A model generated the notes under the pieces. The model made no database searches and was not told the DNA's origin. It worked only from the letters and a program-made list of their open reading frames with translations. Below, piece by piece: positions 36,595 through 44,531 of a DNA stretch of 64,000 nt; within the stretch, counting starts at the first letter, position 1; every line of letters begins with the position of its first letter. The stretch lies in the NCBI RefSeq assembly GCF_028368935.1, contig NZ_JAQNDK010000007.1, forward strand, positions 496,001 to 560,000, written 5' to 3'. The position numbers were made by a program, and so were the translations under genes. The DNA is from Sorangium aterium (GTDB lineage: Bacteria > Myxococcota_A > Polyangia > Polyangiales > Polyangiaceae).

Positions 36595-37690
36595 CGTCGG
36601 CCTGCGCCTTCCTTCGAGCGGCGCGGACCGCCGCAAGCCAGTGCGCCTGGTCGGGGTCGCTGTCCCACGGCGGGGCATCCCGGTAGAGCGCATCCCAGTA
36701 TTCCCATACTGCTGCTTCGGCCGTCGCCGGCTCGCTCTCGCCCTCGGGGGCGTCCTCGATGCGGTCCACGAGAGAATACCAGGGTTCCTTGGCGAAGGTG
36801 CCCACGCTACGCCACGGTCCAGCAGGCTCGCCGCCGAAGCGCCCATCGCTGCTCTGGAGATAGCCTTCATAGGCGCTCTGCGCCAGGGCAGTTCGCCGGC
36901 GGTTGTTGACCCACAGAATGCACGTGTCACGGTACAGCGCTGCCCAGAGGCGGTCCTCCTTAGGCACGTCATCTCGCCATGCGCTCGCATACAGCGCTCG
37001 CAGCTCATGCTCGCGTGCCGCAAGCTCCTTCGCATCGTCCGGAACCGGCAGCGCCCTGAGGGCCCGCTCGCGCGTGGCGCTCGGACCGGGAAGCGCAGGC
37101 GCCGCAATCTCCCAGATCGCGGGAGGCTCCAGCATCGGGTGGATGGGCCTCGTCAGCGTCCTCGGTCTCCCGCGGCGTCCGATCCGAAAACCCCTTCGGA
37201 AGGCGCGTAGCGCGTCGACTCGGTGTTCCTGGGGCGTGTCGTCGGATGTCAGCGTTTGCCAGAGATAGCTCCTGTGGAGTCGCGACGTTGGATCCTCCGC
37301 CGCACGCTCGCTCGCGCCGGGGCGCACCTGTTTGGCGGCCTCGATCATGGCAAAATAAGCGCTTTTGACGGCCTCCAGCAGCATGGGCCAGGGTGGCGCG
37401 GGCTCTCCGCCGAAGCGGCCATGGCGGCTCTGGAGATCCGCCGCATTCGCCTTGTAGTCGGTGTCAGCGTGTCCGGAATCGTCAATCCACCTGCTGAATT
37501 TCTTGCGGTACGGATCTGCCCATTCGCTGTCTTCCTCGGGCAGGCCATCGTCCCATGCCTCTGCGCACAGCTGGCCGAGATTCTCGAGGTGCCATTTCCA
37601 GAGATCGGGGCTCTTGGTGGTAAACAGGCCGTATCCGTAGCCTGCCTCCTGCACTGCAAGCATTCCAGGGCGCTTCGCCAGCCACCTCAC
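36569..37690 (-). CDS. Internally duplicated soluble protein, paralog 2 (373 aa)
   Basis: Second member of the two-repeat family. The N half carries LCAEAWDDGLPEEDSEWA and the C half LYASAWRDDVPKEDRLWA, followed by AYEGYLQSSDGRFGGEPAG and a terminal DPDQAHWLAAVRAARRKA. The frame is open further upstream, but the GTG at 37690 overlaps the stop of the lipoprotein gene (GTGA) and gives the same N-terminal layout as the copy at 39657. Coupling to a lipoprotein gene is the same in both. No enzymatic motif is visible, and function is unknown. Confidence 0.75.
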   Translation of the reverse strand: MRWLAKRPGMLAVQEAGYGYGLFTTKSPDLWKWHLENLGQLCAEAWDDGLPEEDSEWADPYRKKFSRWIDDSGHADTDYKANAADLQSRHGRFGGEPAPPWPMLLEAVKSAYFAMIEAAKQVRPGASERAAEDPTSRLHRSYLWQTLTSDDTPQEHRVDALRAFRRGFRIGRRGRPRTLTRPIHPMLEPPAIWEIAAPALPGPSATRERALRALPVPDDAKELAAREHELRALYASAWRDDVPKEDRLWAALYRDTCILWVNNRRRTALAQSAYEGYLQSSDGRFGGEPAGPWRSVGTFAKEPWYSLVDRIEDAPEGESEPATAEAAVWEYWDALYRDAPPWDSDPDQAHWLAAVRAARRKAQADDGPRAMGR

Positions 37691-38361
37691 GGCCGATCTC
37701 CCGGCTGTCCGCCCGTCGGGTCCGTGGGCTGTCCGCCTGTCGGGTCCGTGGGCGTGGGCGGGCATCCCCAGCCTGGTCCAGCGCCGAGCGGGCAGAGGAG
37801 AGGGACGAGCCGAGGAAAGGCCCATCCAGGAGGCGGAGCGGGTAGTGCGATCAGGGTATTGATGATGTCGTCTGTGTCGACCGCGTCGGGGTCCGTCAGC
37901 TTGGCCGGTACCTTGTCCGGTTCGTAGCGGAAGTCCCATACGAACCGGCACTCGACGGTCGCTCCGCCCGGGATCGGCAGGCTATTCATGAGGTCGGTTT
38001 TTCTGATTTGACGCTGCAGCGCTTCCCATTCGTCCTTGCACATCAGGTAGGTCACCAAGAAAGGTTCCTCGATGAGACAGGCGCGCATGTCTTGGACAAT
38101 ATAGGACGGCTCCTGGTCGGCCCACTCGGTCCACTGACCGCCAGCTTGGTAGCGGCACTGGAGTTTGCCCATTTGATCTCCCGGTGGCCTGCCCTGAAGC
38201 CAGTCGAGGGCCGCGGCGTTCATGGCTAACCTCGTGAGCCTCGATATTTCTTCGAGTGGCATTGCCGCGATCTGGTGTCTCAGCTCATCGCGATCGCTGG
38301 GATCCACGATGGAGCAGCCGCAGGCAAACACGACGAGCAGAACGCCGCGCCGATGATTCAT
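37687..38361 (-). CDS. Paired lipoprotein, copy A (224 aa)
   Basis: Lipoprotein with a short signal peptide and lipobox FACGC, followed by SIVDPSDRDELRHQIAAM. It is a clear paralog of the protein at 38968: both share CSIVDPSDR, QMGKLQCR or QVGKLQCR, VECRFVWD, RYEPDKVP or RYEPEKVP, and the tail LVPLLCPLGAGPGWGCPP followed by PTDPTGG repeats. Several conserved cysteines suggest disulfides in the periplasm or on the surface. It is first in a leftward operon and overlaps the soluble paralog 2 by GTGA. Function unknown. Confidence 0.78.
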   Translation of the reverse strand: MNHRRGVLLVVFACGCSIVDPSDRDELRHQIAAMPLEEISRLTRLAMNAAALDWLQGRPPGDQMGKLQCRYQAGGQWTEWADQEPSYIVQDMRACLIEEPFLVTYLMCKDEWEALQRQIRKTDLMNSLPIPGGATVECRFVWDFRYEPDKVPAKLTDPDAVDTDDIINTLIALPAPPPGWAFPRLVPLLCPLGAGPGWGCPPTPTDPTGGQPTDPTGGQPGDRP

Positions 38362-38967
38362 CGGTTTCCCCTCCCCTGGTTCGCCGATCCACGTACCCGT
38401 AGACGGTGGCCGACCTTACCAGCGGTCGCCACCGCCGGTCAAGCCGTGACGGGCCACCTGGAGGACGGTGACCGGCGCCCAAGCGCGGCCACTGGCCGGG
38501 GCCTCGCCTTTGAAGAAGTGGCAGTGACGGTGCCGAACCATCTGCCCAACATCGCCGGGTCGAGGAAGCCCGCCCGAACCGCCTTTCACCAGCAGCGCAG
38601 AGTTGCGCCGCTCCTTCGAGCGCGGCTCCGCGAACGCTCGCGCCGCTCGACCTGGGTTGAGAGGGCACCACGCGCTCGGCGCCGTCCACCGCGGAACTCC
38701 GGCTCCATCCGCCCCGGGTCTCGACCGAAATATGACCCCGTGGGCATTTTTTATCGCTCCGGCCTCTGGCGATATCGTCCCAGGCGTAAGCGTCGGGTTT
38801 GGGGCGATGGCGATGCTCTGGCGCAGGCGTGAAGCGCGGTCCTCTCTTGCCCGTGCGAGCTCGCTCAGGAACAGCGACGCCCGCAGGTGCGCATCGGGAG
38901 GCGCGGCGCGGGGACTGGGCGCGCGGATGGCTTGATGCTCACCGCCTCTCCATGGAATCCTACGTGC
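38362..38967. other. Divergent control region between the paired-gene operons
   Basis: 606 bp between two divergent lipoprotein genes, so it should contain both promoters. It holds the left copy of a 70-bp element (38693-38762). Just inside that element a GTG opens a 30-codon frame (38740-38832) matching the start of the lipoprotein gene at 40871 for only a few codons, so it may be a truncated gene start. No other gene is supported. Confidence 0.5.
38693..38762 (+). repeat. 70-bp direct repeat, left copy
   Basis: Aligns without gaps to 40824-40893, with 57 of 70 bases identical by hand count. The best core is CGCCCCGGGTCTCGAC. The two copies bracket the lipoprotein-plus-soluble-protein pair at 38968-40793. 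In both, a start codon (GTG here, ATG at 40871) falls at the same position. Confidence 0.8.
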
Positions 38968-39660
38968 ATGAAGCTGCTCCTGAAGGCCATGGTGGCCGCT
39001 GCGGTCACCGTGATCGCCCTTGGCTGCTCGATCGTGGACCCCAGCGACCGTGAGGAGCTGAGACAACAGATCGCGATGCTGCCGCCCGAGACGCTGTCGT
39101 CCTGGGATAAGTGGAACATGAATGTTAACGCGGTGAAGTGGCTCAAGCTATACAAGGACCCGAATGATCAGGTGGGCAAGCTCCAGTGCCGGTTGAAGGC
39201 CGGCGGCACCTGGAGCGGCTGGAACGACCAGGAGCCGACGTATACCGTCGCCGACTTGCTCGACTGCCTCCTCGAATCAGGAGATATCGCCGTAACCTAC
39301 ACGATGTGTGCCGACAAACTTCAAGCCGTGGACGGCAAAAACAGGGAGAGCAAGATCTTGCGTGAGGAACAGGTGCCGGGGGTGACGAATGTCGAGTGCA
39401 GGTTCGTTTGGGATTCCCGCTACGAGCCGGAGAAAGTGCCGTCCAACCTGACGAACCCCAGATCGATCACAGTCGACGAGCTGATCGACTGGCTGATCTC
39501 GCTCCCGGCGCCGCCTCCGGGATTTGCTGCCCCTCAGCTCGTCCCGCTCCTCTGCCCGCTCGGCGCTGGACCAGGCTGGGGGTGCCCACCTCGGCCGACG
39601 GACCTTCCGGGCGAGCAACCCACCGACCCGACGGGCGGTGAGCCAGGGGATCATCCATGA
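38968..39660 (+). CDS. Paired lipoprotein, copy B (230 aa)
   Basis: Lipoprotein with signal peptide and lipobox VIALGC near residue 20, followed by SIVDPSDREELRQQI. Paralog of copy A on the other strand, with the same Cys positions and the same Pro/Gly tail (PLLCPLGAGPGWGCPP, then PTDPTGGEPGDHP). The ATG at 38968 is chosen because the signal peptide begins there. The stop overlaps the start of the soluble paralog at 39657 as ATGA, so the two proteins are made in step. Role unknown; a partner relation between the lipoprotein and the soluble protein is inferred from the conserved coupling. Confidence 0.78.
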   Translation: MKLLLKAMVAAAVTVIALGCSIVDPSDREELRQQIAMLPPETLSSWDKWNMNVNAVKWLKLYKDPNDQVGKLQCRLKAGGTWSGWNDQEPTYTVADLLDCLLESGDIAVTYTMCADKLQAVDGKNRESKILREEQVPGVTNVECRFVWDSRYEPEKVPSNLTNPRSITVDELIDWLISLPAPPPGFAAPQLVPLLCPLGAGPGWGCPPRPTDLPGEQPTDPTGGEPGDHP

Positions 39661-40793
39661 AGCTGAAAACGTCGCGCGTGTGGTTCCTTATGCGGCGCAA
39701 CGAGGTCGAGGCGGGCACGGCGAGTCACCTATTTTCGCCCCAGGATGCCTTGGGTCGGAACATGGACCTCGAGACCCTGGGCAGGCTGTGCGCCGAAGCA
39801 TGGCACGACGACCTGCCCGAGGCGGACCGCGCATGGGCCGAGGCGCATCGTGAGAAATTCGGGAGGTGGGTCGACGATTCGCGGCCCGAGGCCATCCGCC
39901 CGAGGGTGGACGCGGGCTCTCCCGAGAGCCTCACGGGCAGGTTCGACAAGGAGCCCGCTCCGCCGTGGCCGATGCTGCTCGAAGCCGTCAAGAGCGCGTT
40001 TTTTGCGTTCGTCGTCGACTTCGGGCAGACGGTCGAGGGCGAGGGCGAGGGCGCGACGGGCGATCCGACAGCGCGCCTCCACCGGACGTCCGTCTGGCGG
40101 GCGCTGGCGGTCGACGACGCCCCCGAGGTGGACCGGCCCTCGGCGCTCCGCGCCTTTCGGAGGGGGTTTCGGCGCGGGCGCCGCGGGCTCCCGAGCTCCA
40201 TGACGAGGCCCATCGCCCCGAGGCTGGAGCCTGCGCGGTTCTGGCCGGTGAATACGCTGCTCCATCTCCCTGGGCCGAGCGCGGCGCGCAACCGAGCCCT
40301 CTGGGACGCGTCGAGTCACTGCACGGATACCAAGGAGTACCGGGCGCTCCTGCAGGAACTGCGCGACCTCTACGCGAGCGCCTGGCGAGACGACGTGCCG
40401 GAGGAGGACCGCGAATGGGCCGAGTCCTACCGCCACTCCTGCATGAACGAGGTCAACCGTCGCCGGCGAGACGCCGTGGCCCAGAGCGCTTACGAGGGCT
40501 ATCTCCAGAGCAGCGATGGGCTCTTCGACGGAGAGCCCGCAAGGCCGTGGCCGAACCTGAGAGGCTACGACTCGGACCCATGGCGTGCTCTTGTGGATGC
40601 GGTCGAGGACGCGCCCGAAGGCGAGAGCGAGCTCGCGACCGCCGAGGCGGCAGCGCGCGAATTCTGGGACTCGCTCTACCGGGAGGCCCCGCCGTGGGAC
40701 AGCGACCCGGCCAAGGTGCACTGGCTCGCGGCGGTCCGCGCCGCGCGACGAAAGGGGCTGTCCGGCGATGTTCCGCCGGACGGCGGGGCGTAG
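39657..40793 (+). CDS. Internally duplicated soluble protein, paralog 3 (378 aa)
   Basis: Third member of the two-repeat family, on the plus strand. N half: LCAEAWHDDLPEADRAWA, then PAPPWPMLLEAVKSAFF, then LHRTSVWRALAVDDAPE. C half: LYASAWRDDVPEEDREWA, then ARPWPNLRGY, ending KVHWLAAVRAARRKG. The start (ATG 39657) overlaps the lipoprotein stop. There is no signal peptide or catalytic signature. The sequence is rich in Trp, Arg and acidic residues with regular helix periodicity. It is probably a cytoplasmic binding protein. Confidence 0.76.
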   Translation: MKLKTSRVWFLMRRNEVEAGTASHLFSPQDALGRNMDLETLGRLCAEAWHDDLPEADRAWAEAHREKFGRWVDDSRPEAIRPRVDAGSPESLTGRFDKEPAPPWPMLLEAVKSAFFAFVVDFGQTVEGEGEGATGDPTARLHRTSVWRALAVDDAPEVDRPSALRAFRRGFRRGRRGLPSSMTRPIAPRLEPARFWPVNTLLHLPGPSAARNRALWDASSHCTDTKEYRALLQELRDLYASAWRDDVPEEDREWAESYRHSCMNEVNRRRRDAVAQSAYEGYLQSSDGLFDGEPARPWPNLRGYDSDPWRALVDAVEDAPEGESELATAEAAAREFWDSLYREAPPWDSDPAKVHWLAAVRAARRKGLSGDVPPDGGA

Positions 40794-40823
40794 CGCTCAC
40801 GGGCTTCCATTTGCCTTTGGCAC

Positions 40824-40893
40824 GGAACTGCCGCTCCCTCCGCCCCGGGTCTCGACTAAAATAAGTCCCCATGCGCTTCTTTCGTCGCTCCGG
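40824..40893 (+). repeat. 70-bp direct repeat, right copy
   Basis: Gap-free match to 38693-38762. It covers the last 47 bp before, and the first 23 bp of, the lipoprotein gene starting at 40871, so it probably includes that gene's promoter and leader. Confidence 0.8.
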
Positions 40894-41509
40894 TGGGATC
40901 GTTTTCTCCATGAAGAGCGCTCGCGCGCTTGCGCGCGCCGCCGGGGTGCTCGGCGCCGTGCTCTGCGCCGCGTGCGCTGCAGACCCCGAAGCCCCGCCGC
41001 CCGAGATCTCGGTCGGCACGGTCGACGGCACGGACGCCGTGCTCGCCCTCGTGCGCGGCGAGGGCTCGGTCACGCTCTACGTCCGCGGCGGCGTGAGCAG
41101 CTACGCGACCATGACCCGGTGGTTCGAGGGACCCGAGGAACCGAGCGGCGCGTTCTCGCTCGAGAGCGACGGGTGGACGGCGACCGCCGATGCGGGCGGC
41201 GAATCCGGACGGCTGCGCACGCCCGAGGGCGCGGAGCTCGCCTTTCGCGCGCGCCCGGCGGCGCTCGACCGCATCGAGGGCCTCTACGCGGCGGTCGACG
41301 GCGGCTGCCGCACCGGCGCCGTCGTCTTCACGCCCGATGACACCGACACGCCCGCGCTCCAGGGCACCTGGTGCGGTGCCGGCGATCTCTATGCCCAGGT
41401 GACGCCGATACGCCCGCTGTCGGTGCTCGATCGGCGCGGGATCGAGGTGCAGGTCGAGCTCAGCGGCGCACGGAAGAAGCTGCTCGTGACCCCGCTCGTG
41501 CGGCCCTGA
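40871..41509 (+). CDS. Hypothetical lipoprotein, 212 aa
   Basis: Probable lipoprotein with lipobox VLCAAC near residue 35. From the ATG at 40871 the N-terminus has an extra arginine-rich piece (MRFFRRSGGIVFS); from the ATG at 40910 (MKSARALARAAG) the signal peptide has a more usual length. The mature domain has beta-rich texture (EISVGTVDGTDAVLALVRG, then GSVTLYVRGGVSSY). No family recognised. It follows the duplicated pair by 77 bp and shares its upstream 70 bp with the left repeat copy. Confidence 0.65.
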   Translation: MRFFRRSGGIVFSMKSARALARAAGVLGAVLCAACAADPEAPPPEISVGTVDGTDAVLALVRGEGSVTLYVRGGVSSYATMTRWFEGPEEPSGAFSLESDGWTATADAGGESGRLRTPEGAELAFRARPAALDRIEGLYAAVDGGCRTGAVVFTPDDTDTPALQGTWCGAGDLYAQVTPIRPLSVLDRRGIEVQVELSGARKKLLVTPLVRP

Positions 41510-41655
41510 GCCCCCGCCGCATCTCCGCCGTCGCGCCGCATCCCCGCCGCCCCACCGCGCCTCTGCCGTCGTCCCACCGCGCCCGTCCCGACGCAGCCCC
41601 GTCGTCCGCCCGCTCTGGCGTTGAATCCAGCTCCCGTCCGATCGAAGGTCGGCGC

Positions 41656-44391
41656 ATGGCGGACGCAGCTCGGCCGCGGAGGCGGCACCTTGCCCTGCCC
41701 GCGTCGCGCTTCATCGGCCGGGAGGGCGAGCTCGTCGCGATCGCCGGGCTGCTCCGGGGCGGTGAGCGGCTCGTCACCCTCTGGGGCCCGGCCGGCATGG
41801 GCAAGACGCGGCTCGCCCTGGAGCTCGCCAGCCGCTGGGCCGAGGCGCAGGCCGGCGAGGCCGTGTGGCTCTGCGAGCTCACCGCCTGCCGCGACCTGCG
41901 CGCCGTCTGCGGCGCGGTCGCGCGCGCGATCGGGGCGCAGGTCGCGGCAGGGCGCCGGGAAGCGACGCTCGTCGAGCGGATCGGCCGCGCCCTCGCGACC
42001 GAGGGGCCGGCGCTGCTCGTGCTCGACAACCTGGAGCACGTGCTCGAGCAGACCGCGCCGGCCCTCGATGCGTGGGTGCGCGCGGCGCCCGAGCTCCGCT
42101 TCCTCGCGACGTCGCGCGAGCGCACCCGCCTGGCAGGCGAGATCAGCTACGAGCTCGGCCCCCTCGGCCTCCCCGCGGAGGGCTCGACCGAGCGCAGCGC
42201 GGCCGTGGCGCTCTTCCTCGACCGCGCCGCGGCCCACCGCGCTTCCGCGCCGCCGCCGCCGCCCGGCGACGAGCACCTCGCCGACGTCGCCGCGCTGGTG
42301 CGGCGGCTCGAGGGCATCCCGCTCGCGATCGAGCTCGCGGCGGCGCGCGAGGGCGTGCTCGGCGTGCGCGGCCTGCTCGCGCGGCTCGGGAGCCGGCTCG
42401 ACCTGCTCGCGGGCGCGGCGCGCGGGAGGGAGGCGCGGCAGGCGACGCTGCGCAGCGCGATCGAGTGGTCGTGGGACCTGCTCGACGACCGCGAGCGACG
42501 GGCGCTCGCCTGCTGCTCCGCCTTCCACGGGCCGTTCACGCTCGCGGCGGCCGCCGCCGTGCTCGCGGAGCCCGACGCCGCCGCGATCGATCGGATCGAG
42601 GCGCTGCGCGACAAGTCGCTGCTCCGCGCGGCGCCCCCGAGGAGCGACGGGGCGACGCGCTTCGCGCTCTACGAGGTGGTGCGAGAGCTCGCCGCCGAGA
42701 AGCTCGCCGAGCGCGGGGAGCGCGAGGCCGCGATCGAGCGGCACGCGGCGTTCTACCTGGGCGCCGGCGAGGCGGCGGCCGCGGACTTCGAGCGGCGGGG
42801 CGCGCTCGACGCGCTCAACCGCATCGCCGGCGATCTGGAGGAGCTGCTCGCCGTCGCCGAGGGCGCGCTCGCCCCGGCGACGGCGCCTCGCGCCGGCGCC
42901 GAGGCGGCGGCCGAGCGCGCGCTGCGAGCGCTCTGCGCCATCGAGCCCGTGCTCAGCACCCGCGGGCCGTTCGGGGCGCAGCTCGAGCTGCTCGACCGCG
43001 CGCTCGCGGCCGCCGAGGCGCTCGCGGCAGAGCCGCGCGTGGTGGCCCGCGCGCTCGCGGCGCGGGGGCGCGCGCGGCGGCTACGAGGGCTGGCGGAGGC
43101 CGCGCTCGAGGACCTCGAGCGCGCCCGCGCGCAGGCGGCGGCGCTCGGCGCAGAGGCGCTCCTCTCGGGGATCCTCGCGGACCTCGGCGTGCTCCACCAC
43201 GGCCGGCGCGACATGCAGCGCGCGCGCGACCACTACGCGCAGGCGCTCGCGCTCCACCGCGCCCTCGGCGACCGCCGCGCCGAGGGGCGGGTGCTCGGCA
43301 ACCTCGGGGCGCTCCACCACGACGAGCGCCGGGAGGCCGAGGCCGCCGCCTACTACGAGCAGGCGATCGGGATCGCGGCGGAGATCGGCGACGGCCGGAT
43401 GGAGGGCATCTTCTCGACGAACGCCGGCCTGCTCGAGCAGGAGCGCGGGGCGCCCGCGCAGGCGCGCCGGCGCTACGAGCGCGCCGCCGCGATCCTCGGC
43501 GAGGTGGGCGATCTCCGGCTGCTCGCGATCACGCTCGGCAACCTCGGCGCGCTCCACCACGAGGAGGGGCGCCTCGCCGATGCGCGCGCGTGCCACGGCC
43601 GCGCGGTGGGGCTGCTCCGCGAGGTCGGGGACCGCCGCTCCGAGGGGATCGCCCTCTGCCGCCTCGGGGCGGCGCTCGCGTCGGTCGGCGCGGTGGACGA
43701 GGCGCGGCGCGCGATCGAGCCCGCGGAGCGGCTGCTCGCGCAGCTCGGGGACGAGCCCGACGTGGAGCTCGCGCGGGTGGCGTCCGGCTTCGTCGACCTG
43801 GCGCTCGCCCAGGCGGCGCGCCGCGCGGGGCGGGGCGAGGAGGCGGCGGCGCACGTGGGCGCGGCGCGGCGCAGGAGCGCGCGCGCCAGGGAGGGATCGC
43901 CGTCGAGCGCGAGCCGATCCGACGATGTGCGGCTGCTGCTCCGGATCCTGGAGCGCAGCCTGGCGGCGCTGGGCGGCCTGCCCGAGGCGCGGGCGGAGGG
44001 CGAGCTCCTCCTGACCGAGGGGGCGCGCTTCGTCCGCCCGCCGGGCGGCGGCTGGCACGACCTGCGCGAGCGCCACGCGGCGCGGCGCCTGCTGCACGCG
44101 CTGGCCGAGCAGCAGCGGTCTGCGCCCGGCCGAGGGCTCTCCCTGGCCGCGCTGAAGGAGGTGGGGTGGCCCGGCGAGCGGATCTTGCCGGAGGCGGCGG
44201 CGAACCGGATCTACGTGGCGATGAACCAGCTGCGGAAGCTCGGGATGAAGCCGTGGCTCCGGAGAGACGCAGAGGGGTACTCGCTGGATCCGGCGCTGCC
44301 GGTCCACTACGTCGCGGTGGAGCCGGCCGCGCGGGGAGGGGAGGATTCGCGCGGGGGGGAGACGGGCGAGGGCGGGGGGAAGCGGCGGTAG
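41656..44391 (+). CDS. STAND/NB-ARC ATPase with TPRs and C-terminal winged helix
   Basis: Large regulator of 911 aa of the AfsR/LuxR-like STAND class. The N-terminal NTPase has Walker A GPAGMGKT (Lys50), Walker B LLVLDNLEH (about 118-126), the RFLATSRE sensor region and RLEGIPLAIELAA, the GxP motif of NB-ARC-type domains. A long TPR superhelix follows, with repeats such as GRVLGNLGALHHDE and AITLGNLGALHHEE. The C-terminus (about residues 830-890: GLSLAALKEVGWPGE, then RIYVAMNQLRKLGM) looks like a winged-helix effector domain. Such domains usually sit at the N-terminus. It would integrate a signal through ATP-driven oligomerisation. The ATG at 41656 was chosen as the first start before the conserved SRFIGREGEL. 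Confidence 0.82.
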   Translation: MADAARPRRRHLALPASRFIGREGELVAIAGLLRGGERLVTLWGPAGMGKTRLALELASRWAEAQAGEAVWLCELTACRDLRAVCGAVARAIGAQVAAGRREATLVERIGRALATEGPALLVLDNLEHVLEQTAPALDAWVRAAPELRFLATSRERTRLAGEISYELGPLGLPAEGSTERSAAVALFLDRAAAHRASAPPPPPGDEHLADVAALVRRLEGIPLAIELAAAREGVLGVRGLLARLGSRLDLLAGAARGREARQATLRSAIEWSWDLLDDRERRALACCSAFHGPFTLAAAAAVLAEPDAAAIDRIEALRDKSLLRAAPPRSDGATRFALYEVVRELAAEKLAERGEREAAIERHAAFYLGAGEAAAADFERRGALDALNRIAGDLEELLAVAEGALAPATAPRAGAEAAAERALRALCAIEPVLSTRGPFGAQLELLDRALAAAEALAAEPRVVARALAARGRARRLRGLAEAALEDLERARAQAAALGAEALLSGILADLGVLHHGRRDMQRARDHYAQALALHRALGDRRAEGRVLGNLGALHHDERREAEAAAYYEQAIGIAAEIGDGRMEGIFSTNAGLLEQERGAPAQARRRYERAAAILGEVGDLRLLAITLGNLGALHHEEGRLADARACHGRAVGLLREVGDRRSEGIALCRLGAALASVGAVDEARRAIEPAERLLAQLGDEPDVELARVASGFVDLALAQAARRAGRGEEAAAHVGAARRRSARAREGSPSSASRSDDVRLLLRILERSLAALGGLPEARAEGELLLTEGARFVRPPGGGWHDLRERHAARRLLHALAEQQRSAPGRGLSLAALKEVGWPGERILPEAAANRIYVAMNQLRKLGMKPWLRRDAEGYSLDPALPVHYVAVEPAARGGEDSRGGETGEGGGKRR

Positions 44392-44407
44392 GGGGCTGCT
44401 GCCGGGA

Positions 44408-44531
44408 GCCTGCGGAATGGATGGGGGAGCAAGCGCGATGGCGCCCGGGAGCGAGCGCGCGAATCGCTTTAAGACGGGATTAAGGAGCGGTCCTGTGGCG
44501 GGGACGTAGCCTGTTCGGCGGAGGTCGCGCC
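44408..44531 (+). promoter_or_regulatory. Upstream region shared with the gene at 48362, copy 1
   Basis: Strong match to 48237-48361, continuing into the signal peptide. Conserved words include GCCTGCGGAATGGATGGG, GCGCGCGAATCGCTTTAAGA, GGATTAAGG, GGGGACGTAGCCTG and the GCGGAGGTC ribosome site. A TGG-N10-AGC arrangement at 44496-44510 has sigma-54-like spacing, but its short distance to the ATG makes this weak. It probably contains the promoter. Confidence 0.65.

Noticed and set aside
34806-40793. Calling the lipoprotein and soluble pairs a toxin-immunity system
   Set aside because: The gene layout is compatible, but no toxin fold, nuclease or pore motif is visible, so the functional label is not supported.
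44496-44510. Sigma-54-like -24/-12 element upstream of the propeller lipoprotein
   Set aside because: GG and GC are 12 bp apart as required, but the predicted transcript start would fall on the ribosome site, and the second copy at 48340 fits less well. Kept only as a remark.
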